Below are positions 17,624 to 29,564 of a stretch of DNA of 64,000 nucleotides, piece by piece; the first letter of the stretch is position 1, and every line of letters starts with the position of its first letter. The translations under genes and the position numbers were made by a program. The stretch is from Rhodococcus sp. P-2 (lineage in GTDB: Bacteria; Actinomycetota; Actinomycetes; Mycobacteriales; Mycobacteriaceae), in NCBI RefSeq assembly GCF_016598535.1, contig NZ_CP066779.1, forward strand, positions 124,001 to 188,000. The letters are read 5' to 3'. Below the pieces are notes generated by a model that was not told the DNA's origin, ran no database searches, and saw nothing but the letters and a program-made list of their open reading frames with translations.

Positions 17624-18271
17624 CCCGGCGCCCAACCGTCCGACGGCATTGACCGCCAACGCCATCAGGGCCATCGCGATGCCCAGTACGACAAATCCGA
17701 TGAACAGGGCCAGATAGCCCTGGTGGCGAGGATCCATGAACGGATACGGATACCAGTCGACGATCGGCCCTCGAATCAACGTGTACACCGCGTAGATCAC
17801 CGGAAACAGCAGCCACTGCAGCGAGCGAATTTCGGAGATCCTGTGCCTCGAAGCGAAGAACACCCAGTCGAGGAGCATCACCAGCGGAAGAATGCGGTGC
17901 AGCGCCGAGTTGATCCACGCGTCGTTCAAATTGACGTCGATGTTCGCCAGTAGTACGGCGTAGATGATTCCGGTGATCACCATGTAGAGCGTCACCGCAC
18001 CGCGAACCGACTGCCATGTCCGAGACTGCGGATCCCGAAGGGCGCCGACCAGCAATACGATCACCGCAAGGATGTTGCTCTCGATGGTGAAGTAGCTCAG
18101 ATAGTTCGACAACGAGAATCCGTCGGCGTTTCGAATCGGAATCCACAGCAGCGCCGTGAGTCCGTAGAACGCGAACAACAGGCGAAGTACTCGCACGGCA
18201 ACAGGCGTCGACGCGACCGGTGCAGCAGCCTCATTTGCGGTATTTGTCGTCACTCGACGATATTTGCACAT
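17594..18271 (-). CDS. Pr6Pr family integral membrane protein
   Basis: The 225-residue protein has about six hydrophobic segments, including LLFAFYGLTALLWI, IESNILAVIVLLVGAL, VTLYMVITGIIYAVLLA and a final GYLALFIGFVVLGIAMALMAL. The FTIESNILAV segment and the GPIVDWYPYPFMDP loop are typical of the bacterial Pr6Pr / FAR-17a-AIG1-like family, whose role is unknown. Possible starts are TTG 18274, ATG 18271 and GTG 18253, none with a clear ribosome binding site. It is divergent from hrpA. Confidence 0.75.
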   Translation of the reverse strand: MCKYRRVTTNTANEAAAPVASTPVAVRVLRLLFAFYGLTALLWIPIRNADGFSLSNYLSYFTIESNILAVIVLLVGALRDPQSRTWQSVRGAVTLYMVITGIIYAVLLANIDVNLNDAWINSALHRILPLVMLLDWVFFASRHRISEIRSLQWLLFPVIYAVYTLIRGPIVDWYPYPFMDPRHQGYLALFIGFVVLGIAMALMALAVNAVGRLGAGLRGRNAAKS

Positions 18272-18324
18272 CAAAACGATCTGCGAGCGGTAGTTGTGAA
18301 CGCGTTCGATAGGCTGTCATCAGC

Positions 18325-22230
<3,906 letters not shown>

Positions 22231-22251
22231 TGTTCGACGAGGACTGCGCGA

Positions 22252-22368
22252 TCAGTAGATTGTCTGAATGTTGACGTTGGTGAGGAAACCGCCAAAGGTG
22301 GCAACAGTGTTGGCGAACCCGAGGGTTACCAGGCTGTTCACGACTCCGAGAACTGCAACTAAGTTCAT
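22252..22368 (-). CDS. 38-residue hydrophobic peptide gene
   Basis: An ATG at 22368 opens 38 codons ending in TGA at 22252. GGAGG lies 5 bases upstream of the ATG, a near-ideal ribosome binding site. The peptide begins MNLVAVLGVVNSLVTLGFAN and continues with hydrophobic and small residues, including a GGF turn, ending NIQTIY. It contains no Arg, Lys, Asp or Glu, so it should insert in or associate with membranes. No family was recognised. It lies 22 bases past hrpA on the opposite strand. The perfect start signal and composition argue for a real gene. Confidence 0.6.
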   Translation of the reverse strand: MNLVAVLGVVNSLVTLGFANTVATFGGFLTNVNIQTIY

Positions 22369-22458
22369 AACGCCTCCGTGAAGATCCGAGATGCGGACGA
22401 ACGTACCTGGTAGACACTAAGCGAATAACTTGCCCGATTTGTTCGATTGTTCGCTTTG

Positions 22459-22506
22459 TGTTCTCAGCGTTACCTAGTGCCCGCTCCGTGCTCTGAGCGT
22501 TACCTA
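22459..22506. repeat. Direct repeat, 18 bp, period 30
   Basis: Two copies at 22459-22476 and 22489-22506 match at 16 of 18 positions (core AGCGTTACCTA). They lie between the nrdR 3' end and the 38-residue peptide gene, upstream of that gene on its strand, so they could be regulator sites or part of an nrdR 3' untranslated region. Confidence 0.6.
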
Positions 22507-22517
22507 AGTCGAAGGCC

Positions 22518-23015
22518 TCAGTCGACGGAAACGGGCTCGGCGCCGGGAGCCTTGTCGGCGTCACGGGTCTCGGCATGTTCGCGCATGTCGGTGATCTCAC
22601 GTTCGAAATCCGCGGCGGAACTGAAGGACTTGTACACCGAAGCGAATCGCAGATACGCAACCTCGTCGAGATTTCGAAGCGGATCGAGAATCGCGAGCCC
22701 TACCTCGTTGCTGGGAATCTCGGCAGAACCCGATGCACGTACGGCATCTTCGACCTGCTGGGCCAGCAAATTCAGCGAGTCGTTGTCCACTTGGCGGCCC
22801 TGGCATGCGCGACGCACACCTTTGACAACCTTTTCCCGGCTGAACGGCTCCGTCACGCCGCTGCGCTTCACGACCGAGAGAACTGCCGTCTCGACCGTGG
22901 TGAATCGACGTCCACACTCGGGGCACGAACGGCGCCGCCTGATCGCCTGGCCCTCGTCGGCCTCGCGTGAATCGACCACTCGGGAATCAGGGTGCCGGCA
23001 GAACGGGCAATGCAT
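22518..23015 (-). CDS. nrdR: Transcriptional repressor NrdR
   Basis: NrdR is the nucleotide-sensing zinc-ribbon/ATP-cone repressor of ribonucleotide reductase genes. The 165-residue product starts [17 protein letters not shown], giving the first zinc pair, with CPECGRRF as the second pair at about 31-34. The ATP-cone follows (about 46-136, [16 protein letters not shown]). The frame is open for 54 codons further upstream, but the ATG at 23015 gives the exact family N-terminus. It lies downstream of the LysM/DivS-like gene on the same strand, as in corynebacteria and mycobacteria. Confidence 0.96.
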   Translation of the reverse strand: MHCPFCRHPDSRVVDSREADEGQAIRRRRSCPECGRRFTTVETAVLSVVKRSGVTEPFSREKVVKGVRRACQGRQVDNDSLNLLAQQVEDAVRASGSAEIPSNEVGLAILDPLRNLDEVAYLRFASVYKSFSSAADFEREITDMREHAETRDADKAPGAEPVSVD

Positions 23016-23210
23016 CGGGGTTCCTTCGTTGTCGCCGAAATGGCCGCAACTCAGATTCGCTACCGACTGCAAATCCTCCGACGATTTACAGAGCAGATCC
23101 ACGTACTCAACGCGACCACCCGAGGTGGTGGGACTGTCAAGTGGACAGCTTACTCGCTGTGAACCGACTGCTCTCACGCTCGGTACGCCCCCCGCCTGGG
23201 AGGGGTACGG

Positions 23211-23891
23211 TTAGCGGCCCGAGACCGGCACGATCAGAGTTTGCCCAACGGACAGCCCGGAGCTCGACATCGCATTGAGATCCATGATCTGCTCGATCAC
23301 CGAACCGACAGCCTGGCCAGGCGCAACCTTGGCAGCAATATCACTGAGGGATTCACCCGCGGCAACGCGAACCACTTCGGTCGCGCCGTGTGTCGCAGCT
23401 ACATCACCACTCGACAAAGCGCCGATCCCCACCAACGCCAACACTGCCAGTGCAGTGAATACGGCGCCCAGGAACACTGTCTTCCAGCTGACGTCCTCGG
23501 CAGCCACTTCATGTTCGACCCGTGAGACACCGACTCGGTTTCGGTGCGCAAAACTTCCTCCGTACGGGCGCGACGAATCGTGCTCGCTGTCCCACCGGCG
23601 AGGAGACTCACGCAATGACCGCGAACCTGAAACCGCACCCACCGCCGGAACACGGCGAACGACGGCCGCCTGCGGTTCGTTGTCGACATACCTGGCCACA
23701 CCCCGCATTTCGGCCGTACCGCGCCGTTCGAATGACACAACGTCAGCATCGGACCCACCATCAGGCCCATAGAACGAGGGGTGGTACTTCAGTGCCGACG
23801 TGCCGTCGAAACCAATCGCGTCGACACCAAACGCGTCGACACCAATCGCGTCGTCGAAAATCCTGTTGCTTTGCAGTGCTGCGTTACCCAT
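23211..23891 (-). CDS. LysM membrane protein, Rv2719c/DivS-position SOS gene
   Basis: The 226-residue protein has a variable N-terminal cytoplasmic part, one transmembrane helix near 140-162 (FLGAVFTALAVLALVGIGAL) and a C-terminal LysM domain (about 175-224, VVRVAAGESLSDIAAKV to LIVPV). It holds the position of Rv2719c (ChiZ) of M. tuberculosis and DivS of C. glutamicum, SOS-induced proteins that delay septation between lexA and nrdR. GGAGG precedes the ATG at 23891. Two LexA-type boxes lie 35-66 bases upstream. Its N-terminal region contains a 15-bp tandem repeat. A delay-of-division role is inferred from position and architecture. Confidence 0.85.
   Translation of the reverse strand: MGNAALQSNRIFDDAIGVDAFGVDAIGFDGTSALKYHPSFYGPDGGSDADVVSFERRGTAEMRGVARYVDNEPQAAVVRRVPAVGAVSGSRSLRESPRRWDSEHDSSRPYGGSFAHRNRVGVSRVEHEVAAEDVSWKTVFLGAVFTALAVLALVGIGALSSGDVAATHGATEVVRVAAGESLSDIAAKVAPGQAVGSVIEQIMDLNAMSSSGLSVGQTLIVPVSGR
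23814..23858. repeat. 15-bp tandem repeat inside the LysM gene
   Basis: Three consecutive 15-base units begin at 23814, 23829 and 23844; the first two differ at one position and the third diverges at its end. They encode repeated five-residue units of the type (F/I)GVDA near the protein N-terminus and keep the frame. Confidence 0.75.
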
Positions 23892-23925
23892 CGTGACCTC
23901 CGCTGGTCGACACCGATCGATGTGT

Positions 23926-23941
23926 TCGATCATGCGTTCGA
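23926..23941. promoter_or_regulatory. LexA (SOS) box 1
   Basis: TCGATC-ATGC-GTTCGA matches the mycobacterial LexA consensus TCGAAC-N4-GTTCGA at 11 of 12 fixed positions. It sits upstream of the LysM gene and abuts box 2. Confidence 0.75.
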
Positions 23942-23957
23942 TGGAACGCATGTTCGA
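23942..23957. promoter_or_regulatory. LexA (SOS) box 2
   Basis: TGGAAC-GCAT-GTTCGA matches the consensus at 11 of 12 fixed positions and follows box 1 with no gap, so two LexA dimers could bind side by side. Confidence 0.78.
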
Positions 23958-24005
23958 ATTTCTACCACGCCTGGCCGACAATGTCTCTACTTGGAGCGAC
24001 ACGAA

Positions 24006-24021
24006 TCGAACAGATGTTTGA
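24006..24021. promoter_or_regulatory. LexA (SOS) box 3, lexA side
   Basis: TCGAAC-AGAT-GTTTGA matches the consensus at 11 of 12 fixed positions. It is nearest to lexA, whose start is 172 bases downstream, and probably mediates lexA autoregulation. A TAGATT -10-like element lies about 20 bases further on. Confidence 0.72.
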
Positions 24022-24193
24022 AACCGCGAGCAAATCCGGCTAGATTCGTGTCAGACCACACAGCGGGAATTTGCGAAAGCCTCCGTGTTTGTCGACAGCT
24101 CGAATGTTGGCAGGAGGCACCGACAGGTTTCTGCGTGATGTGCACCAGGCACTTTTTCAGGCACGACTTCTTCAGACACGGAGGCAACAGGCC

Positions 24194-24922
24194 ATGAAGG
24201 ACGATCGCTCCAGCACAGCCGCGGAGGCAGGAGCTTCTGCAGTTCCGTCTCCGTCGAGCGAGACGCTCACCGAGCGTCAGCGGCGCGTTCTCGAAGTGAT
24301 CCGCGATTCGGTGACGGAGCGCGGGTATCCGCCCAGCATTCGCGAGATCGGCGATGCGGTGGGGCTCACCTCCACCTCGTCCGTCGCACATCAACTGCGA
24401 ACGTTGGAGCGAAAGGGCTTCCTTCGCCGCGATCCCAATCGCCCTCGCGCGGTCGATGTTCGAGGCCTCGACGAAGTTGCAGCCGATACCGCCATCGCAT
24501 CCGTGTCGAAGCATTCGGGCGAGTACAACAGCGCCGACCCGCTACCGGAGCCGGCGTTCGTCCCCATCCTGGGTCGCATCGCTGCCGGCGGACCGATCCT
24601 CGCCGAGGAAGCGGTGGAGGATGTGTTCCCACTCCCCCGCGAACTCGTCGGCCAGGGTTCGCTCTTCATGCTCAAGGTCGTCGGCGAGTCGATGATCGAT
24701 GCAGCGATCTGCGATGGCGACTGGGTTGTCGTCCGTCAGCAGAACGTCGCGGAGAACGGTGACATCGTGGCCGCAATGATCGACGGCGAAGCCACTGTGA
24801 AGACGTTCAAGCGCACGAAGAAGGAGGTGTGGCTGATGCCGCACAACGACCTCTTCGAGCCGATTCCCGGCAACAACGCTGTCATCCTGGGCAAGGTTGT
24901 CACCGTCATGCGGAAGATCTGA
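24194..24922 (+). CDS. lexA: SOS repressor LexA
   Basis: LexA represses DNA-damage genes and self-cleaves when RecA filaments form. The 242-residue product has an N-terminal winged helix (about 25-90) and an S24 peptidase domain. The cleavage site is Ala131-Gly132 in RIAAGGPI, the nucleophile is Ser166 in GESMID and the general base is Lys203 in TVKTFKR. The ATG at 24194 is chosen although the frame stays open further upstream; some homologues start later still, so the N-terminal 20 residues are uncertain. It is divergent from the LysM/nrdR pair and has its own terminator. Confidence 0.96.
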   Translation: MKDDRSSTAAEAGASAVPSPSSETLTERQRRVLEVIRDSVTERGYPPSIREIGDAVGLTSTSSVAHQLRTLERKGFLRRDPNRPRAVDVRGLDEVAADTAIASVSKHSGEYNSADPLPEPAFVPILGRIAAGGPILAEEAVEDVFPLPRELVGQGSLFMLKVVGESMIDAAICDGDWVVVRQQNVAENGDIVAAMIDGEATVKTFKRTKKEVWLMPHNDLFEPIPGNNAVILGKVVTVMRKI

Positions 24923-24947
24923 GCTCGCTCGCACCCTACGACCACAA

Positions 24948-24986
24948 GACTCTGGGCCCCGGCATCAGCCGGGGCCCAGAGTCTTT
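24948..24986. terminator. Terminator between lexA and acyl-CoA dehydrogenase
   Basis: A 16-bp perfect stem (24948-24963 with 24968-24983) with loop ATCA and a short T run follows lexA. The symmetric stem also sits just past the stop of the convergent acyl-CoA dehydrogenase gene and may end both. Confidence 0.9.
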
Positions 24987-25015
24987 ACGTGACGATCAGC
25001 GGTGCATCACCCGAA

Positions 25016-26158
25016 TCAGAGATTCAGCGAACGTCCGATGATCTCCTTCATGATCTCGGTTGTGCCACCGTAGATGGTCTGCACACGAGAGTCCATGTAC
25101 GCCTTGGCAACCGGGTATTCCTTCATGTAGCCGTAGCCTCCGTGCAGCTGGAGGCAGCGGTCGATGAGCTTGACCTGAGCTTCGGTGGTCCACCACTTCG
25201 CCATCGCAGCTTCCTGCACGGTCAGCTTCTCGGCATTGAGCTGTTCGATGAACTTGTCCACCAGGATCCGCACTGCGGTGGTCTCCGTAGCCAACTCGGC
25301 GAGGACGAATCGGGTGTTCTGGAAGCTACCGATCGACTTGCCGAATGCCTTGCGGTCACGGCAGTACTGGATCGTGCTCTCGAGAACCGATTCCATTGCG
25401 GCAGCGGCAACAACGGCGATCGAGAGTCGTTCCTGAGGAAGGTTCTTCATCAAGTAGAAGAAGCCCATTCCCTCTTCGCCCAGCAGGTTGGCGGCGGGAA
25501 CGCGGACGTCGGTGAAGCTGAGTTCGGCGGTGTCCTGAGCCTTCATGCCGATCTTGTCGAGGTTGCGTCCTCGCTCGAAGCCCGGCATGTCCCGCTCGAC
25601 GACGAGGAGGCTGAAGCCCTGCGCTCCCTTGTCCGGGTCGGTACACGCGACAACGATGATGATGTCGGCGTTGATTCCGTTGGTGATGAAGGTCTTCGAG
25701 CCGTTGAGGACCCAGTGATCCCCGTCGCGAACTGCTTTGGTCTTGATGCCCTGCAGGTCGCTACCGGTACCCGGTTCGGTCATCGCGATTGCCGAAATCA
25801 GCTCTCCCGAAGCGAATCCGGGCAACCAACGCTGCTTCTGCTCTTCATTGGTCAGCTCCAGCAGGTACGGCGCCACGACGTCGTTGTGCAACGTGAAGCC
25901 GATACCGCTGAACCCGCCCTTGGTGGTTTCCTCGGTGATGATCGCGTTGTAGCGGAAATCCTTCACACCGCCGCCGCCGAACTCCTCGGGCACCGCGGTT
26001 CCCAGGAAGCCCTGCTTTCCGGCCTCGACCCAGACGTCACGATCGACGATGTTCTGCTCTTCCCACTTCTCGTGGTTCGGAGCCACGTGCTGTGCCAAGA
26101 ACTTCTGGTACGACTCCCGGAAGAGTTCATGTTCCGGTTCGAACAGGGTGCGCTCCAC
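25016..26158 (-). CDS. Acyl-CoA dehydrogenase
   Basis: This FAD enzyme oxidises an acyl-CoA to the trans-2-enoyl-CoA. The 380-residue product shows AIAMTEPGTGSDLQGI (FAD and substrate contact), RKAFGKSIGSFQNTRF, QLHGGYGYMKEYPV and TIYGGTTEIMKEIIGR at the C-terminus. The last block normally carries the catalytic Glu, here the Glu of GTTEI. The start is GTG at 26158, with AAGGAG 6 bases upstream and the family N-terminus (ERTLFEPEHELFRES). A longer frame to 26272 runs through a 15-bp repeat and is not supported. No adjacent beta-oxidation genes. Confidence 0.9.
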   Translation of the reverse strand: MERTLFEPEHELFRESYQKFLAQHVAPNHEKWEEQNIVDRDVWVEAGKQGFLGTAVPEEFGGGGVKDFRYNAIITEETTKGGFSGIGFTLHNDVVAPYLLELTNEEQKQRWLPGFASGELISAIAMTEPGTGSDLQGIKTKAVRDGDHWVLNGSKTFITNGINADIIIVVACTDPDKGAQGFSLLVVERDMPGFERGRNLDKIGMKAQDTAELSFTDVRVPAANLLGEEGMGFFYLMKNLPQERLSIAVVAAAAMESVLESTIQYCRDRKAFGKSIGSFQNTRFVLAELATETTAVRILVDKFIEQLNAEKLTVQEAAMAKWWTTEAQVKLIDRCLQLHGGYGYMKEYPVAKAYMDSRVQTIYGGTTEIMKEIIGRSLNL

Positions 26159-26197
26159 GCCGACTCCTTGCAATTCGATATACGGCACTTCAGTGAT

Positions 26198-26227
26198 GTA
26201 CCCGCTGGGGACGTACCCACTGGGGTG
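26198..26227. repeat. 15-bp tandem repeat upstream of acyl-CoA dehydrogenase
   Basis: Units at 26198-26212 and 26213-26227 match at 12 of 15 positions (core GTACCC-R-CTGGGG). They lie 40-70 bases upstream of the GTG start and could be regulator sites or a slippage product. Confidence 0.6.
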
Positions 26228-26343
26228 TATTCGCTGAGACAGGGCACGCCGAAGTGCGCGGGCCCACGTCACTGCCTCCGACGGTAGAACCTGTTGCGAT
26301 ACCCGTCGATGACCCGAACGATCACGATTCGTGACTGTAGCGG

Positions 26344-27642
26344 TTATCTGTTACTCGAAGTACGGAATTTAGCGAGATATCGCATGATCGGGTAGGCGAC
26401 AAGGATGCCGATGGAGCCCCAGGCGATTCCGCCCAACTCGACCGAACCGATGGTCAACGTCAAGTTTCCGATGCCGGCGACCAGCGCAGCCGCGGCGACC
26501 GTCAGGTTGACCGGATCGGTGAAGTCGACCTTCGCCTCCATCCAGATACGGACACCGAGAATGCCGATGAGTCCGTAGAGAACCATCGTCGCGCCGCCGA
26601 TGACGCCGTTCGGAACCGTGAACACCAGCGCACCGAACTTGGGCGAGAACGCGAGGATCACCGCCGTGGCGGCGGCGACCCAGTACGCGGCGGTCGAGTA
26701 CACGCGCGTCGCTGCCATGACGCCGATGTTCTCGGCGTACGTAGTGGTTCCGGATCCGCCACCGGCACCCGCCAAGGTAGTGGCGAGGCCGTCTGCAAAC
26801 AGTGCGTTGCCGGCCAGATCGTCGAGCGACTTCCCCGTCATGGCGGAGACCGCCTTGACGTGCCCGACGTTTTCGGCAACCAGAACGATCACCACGGGCA
26901 GGGCGAGCACGATCACCGACCAGTCGAAGGACGGACCGTGCAGACTCGGCAACCCGAACCAGTCTGCCTCACGCAGGGCCGACACCCGTTCACTGTCGAG
27001 ACCACCGATGACAGCGGCGAAGACCCAGCCGATCACGACGCCGACCAGAATGCCCAGCCGGCCGAGCAGCCCGGGACCGACGACCGTGACCAGCAGGATC
27101 GAAACGAGCGTCACCGTGGCGATCAGCGGCTGCGATTCGAAGGAGCCGACCGCCGTCGGAGCGAGGTTGAGACCGATCAGCGCGACGACAGCTCCCGTCA
27201 CCACCGGCGGCATGACGGCGTCGATGACCCGGCTGCCGATCAGACGTACGGCTACGCCGATCAACATCAACACGATGCCGACGGCCATGACGGCACCGAG
27301 TTGCGCGGCCGGGCCCGATCCTGCCGACGCTGTCAGCGGGGCGATGAACGCGAAGGACGAACCGAGATAGCTGGGGATCCGGCCCCGGGTGATGAGCAGG
27401 AACAGCGCGGTGCCGATACCCGAGAACAACAGCGTCGTCGTGACAGGGAAGCCGGTGATGGTCGGTACGAGCAGTGTCGCTCCGAACATCGCGATGACGT
27501 GTTGCATCCCGATTCCGATGGTGCGCGGCCAACTCAGTCGTTCGTCCGGCGCCACGACGGCTCCGTCGGCGATCCGCTTGCCGTCTCCGTGGACAGTCCA
27601 GCCGATTCCGCCGGCCCCGGTCATAGTTTCTCGTTCGATCAC
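26344..27642 (-). CDS. Uracil/xanthine permease (NCS2 family)
   Basis: The 432-residue polytopic protein is a nucleobase:proton symporter of the UraA/UapA family. It has about 12-14 membrane segments and the family substrate-site blocks VAENVGHV (conserved Glu in TM8) and GGSGTTTYAENIGVMA (TM10). The N-terminal QHVIAMFGATLLVP is also typical. Close spacing of these motifs with UraA favours uracil, but xanthine cannot be excluded. The start could be GTG 27642 or ATG 27624; neither has a strong ribosome binding site. No pyrimidine genes adjoin it. Confidence 0.9.
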   Translation of the reverse strand: MIERETMTGAGGIGWTVHGDGKRIADGAVVAPDERLSWPRTIGIGMQHVIAMFGATLLVPTITGFPVTTTLLFSGIGTALFLLITRGRIPSYLGSSFAFIAPLTASAGSGPAAQLGAVMAVGIVLMLIGVAVRLIGSRVIDAVMPPVVTGAVVALIGLNLAPTAVGSFESQPLIATVTLVSILLVTVVGPGLLGRLGILVGVVIGWVFAAVIGGLDSERVSALREADWFGLPSLHGPSFDWSVIVLALPVVIVLVAENVGHVKAVSAMTGKSLDDLAGNALFADGLATTLAGAGGGSGTTTYAENIGVMAATRVYSTAAYWVAAATAVILAFSPKFGALVFTVPNGVIGGATMVLYGLIGILGVRIWMEAKVDFTDPVNLTVAAAALVAGIGNLTLTIGSVELGGIAWGSIGILVAYPIMRYLAKFRTSSNR

Positions 27643-27699
27643 AGGTCGAAATACTAGAGGTCAGGCGCTCGGTCGCCGACCTAGACCGACGAAACCACG

Positions 27700-29373
27700 T
27701 CAGCTGAGTGCGTCAGCCGCCGCTTTACGCGCTGCCACCGGATCACCGGTTGCCAGTACCGCCGCCGCAGCCGCCTCACATTGCGCCATGGTGACGGACC
27801 CGACCTTCGCTCCCACGCCGGCAACCGACGCCGCAGCGCACGACAGCGAGGAAACGCCGAGACCGGCAAGTACGCAGGCCAACAGCGGATCGGCGGCCGC
27901 CTCGCCGCAGACCCCGACGCGCTTACCTGCCGCCTGACCGGCCTGGGCCGTACGTGCGACAAGGGCGAGCACCGCGGGCTGCCACGGATCGGTCAGGTCG
28001 GCGAGTTCGGAGGACATCCGATCAGCGGCCATCGTGTACTGAGCAAGGTCATTGGTACCGATCGAGAGGAATTCGACGTGTTCGAGAATCTGGTCGGCCA
28101 ACAGCGCTGCCGCCGGGATCTCCACCATCACACCGGGAACAAGATCGCGTGCCCGCACGGCATCGGCAAAACGTTTCGCCTCGGCCGGGGTGGCGATCAT
28201 CGGTGCCATGACCCACGGCGACGAGTTGGTCGACGCCGCCGCTGCGGCGATCGCGTCGAGCTGGCGGTCGAGAATTCCCATGTCCTGCCAGGCGATTCGG
28301 ACCCCACGAACGCCGAGCGCCGGATTCGCTTCCTCTTGATGGTTGGCGAATTTGAGCGGCTTGTCCGAACCCGCGTCCAACGTGCGAATGATGACCTTCT
28401 TTCCTGCGAAGGCCTCGAGAACCTCGGCGTAGATCGCCGCCTGCTCGTCTACGGTCGGTTCGGTCTCACGGCCGAGGAAGCAGAGCTCGGTCCGGAAGAG
28501 CCCGATGCCCCCCGCAGCAGTCGACGCCGCGGCGCGAGCGCCCGCGCCGTCTTGAACGTTGGCGAGAACGTCGACCGGCCGTCCGTCCGCCGTCTGGCCC
28601 GGTCCGGTCCATGTGCTGACGCGTTCGCGATCGATCCGAGATTGTTCGACCAGTTCGCGCGCCTGCTCGGGATCCGGCTCCGCGATCACGTCGCCGGTGG
28701 TTCCGTCGATCAGAATCGGCGTTCCTGCCGAAATGGACTCCAATTCCTTCGCGGCAACGATGCACGGGATGCCCAACTGCCGCGCGATGATTGCCGTGTG
28801 GCTGGTCGGGCCGCCGTAGATGGTCACGAGCCCGATGATCTTGGTTGCATCGAGGCCCGCGGTGTCTGCAGGAGCAAGATCGTCCGCGCACAGCACCGAT
28901 GGTGTCTCGGGCATCGGAACTCCTGGTTCGGGTAATCCGGAGAGTTCGGCGATCACGCGGTCGCGGATGTCCTCGAGGTCCGTGACGCGCTCGGCCATCA
29001 CACCGCCGACTTTGGTGAACAGCACAACGAACTGCTCCGTCGCCGCGATCGCAGCCTGCACCGGGGGCACTCCGCCGGCGATCGATTTTTTGGCCGCCCC
29101 GATCCAGCCACGATCGGCTGCCATCGCCGCGTTGGCCTGCAAGACCTCGGCAGCCGCGCCTGTAGCTTCGGCCGCCCGTCCGAGGAGGCGGTTCTCGACA
29201 ACCTTCGCCGCTGCGACGAAGGTGTCGGCGGCGGCCTCTCGATCGGCCTCGTCGAGGGCCGGCGCATCGGTGACGAGTTCTGGTCGGCTGGACGGCCAGA
29301 TAGCCGGGCCGTAGGCAATTCCGGGCACGACGGGAGTGCCGTGCACGGTGATGCGATTGAGCTGTTCGGTCAT
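27700..29373 (-). CDS. ptsI: PTS enzyme I (PEP-protein phosphotransferase)
   Basis: Enzyme I takes phosphate from phosphoenolpyruvate and passes it to HPr. The 557-residue protein has the HPr-binding helical region, the phosphohistidine His192 in GGPTSHTAIIARQ and a C-terminal PEP-binding barrel with TELCFLGRE, ADRMSSELADL-type blocks and GVCGEAAADP with the active-site Cys. The ATG at 29373 has AAGGAGGAC upstream, the best start signal in the frame. It is divergent from the fruR-pfkB-fruA-ptsH operon, so all PTS functions for fructose are in one locus. Confidence 0.96.
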   Translation of the reverse strand: MTEQLNRITVHGTPVVPGIAYGPAIWPSSRPELVTDAPALDEADREAAADTFVAAAKVVENRLLGRAAEATGAAAEVLQANAAMAADRGWIGAAKKSIAGGVPPVQAAIAATEQFVVLFTKVGGVMAERVTDLEDIRDRVIAELSGLPEPGVPMPETPSVLCADDLAPADTAGLDATKIIGLVTIYGGPTSHTAIIARQLGIPCIVAAKELESISAGTPILIDGTTGDVIAEPDPEQARELVEQSRIDRERVSTWTGPGQTADGRPVDVLANVQDGAGARAAASTAAGGIGLFRTELCFLGRETEPTVDEQAAIYAEVLEAFAGKKVIIRTLDAGSDKPLKFANHQEEANPALGVRGVRIAWQDMGILDRQLDAIAAAAASTNSSPWVMAPMIATPAEAKRFADAVRARDLVPGVMVEIPAAALLADQILEHVEFLSIGTNDLAQYTMAADRMSSELADLTDPWQPAVLALVARTAQAGQAAGKRVGVCGEAAADPLLACVLAGLGVSSLSCAAASVAGVGAKVGSVTMAQCEAAAAAVLATGDPVAARKAAADALS

Positions 29374-29467
29374 CTGTCCTCCTTGAGCGATGGGCCCGGT
29401 GTCACACCGGAGCACCTCGAGCGCGTTGAGCCCACACCTTCGTTGTGACGAAGATTACTCCCAAGTC

Positions 29468-29479
29468 TTGACATGTCAA
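29468..29479. promoter_or_regulatory. Palindrome TTGACATGTCAA in ptsI-fruR gap
   Basis: A 12-bp perfect palindrome lies in the 191-base divergent region. Each arm is also a consensus -35 (TTGACA on plus; TTGACA on minus), so a bound regulator could block promoters in both directions. FruR itself is the obvious candidate ligand-controlled regulator. Confidence 0.5.
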
Positions 29480-29564
29480 CACACTCGGGCGTAAAACAAC
29501 ATAAAGCAACATTCACTGTGACCCACAACGCACCGTCGGATCACATTTCGGAATCGGAGAGCAC

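Noticed and set aside
23116-23128. Short hairpin CCACC-CGA-GGTGG upstream of nrdR
   Set aside because: Only five pairs and no U tract; the nearby CTGTC/GACAG pair (23134-23148) is also too short to call.
24989-26287. 432-codon plus-strand frame
   Set aside because: Antisense to the acyl-CoA dehydrogenase, which has full family motifs.
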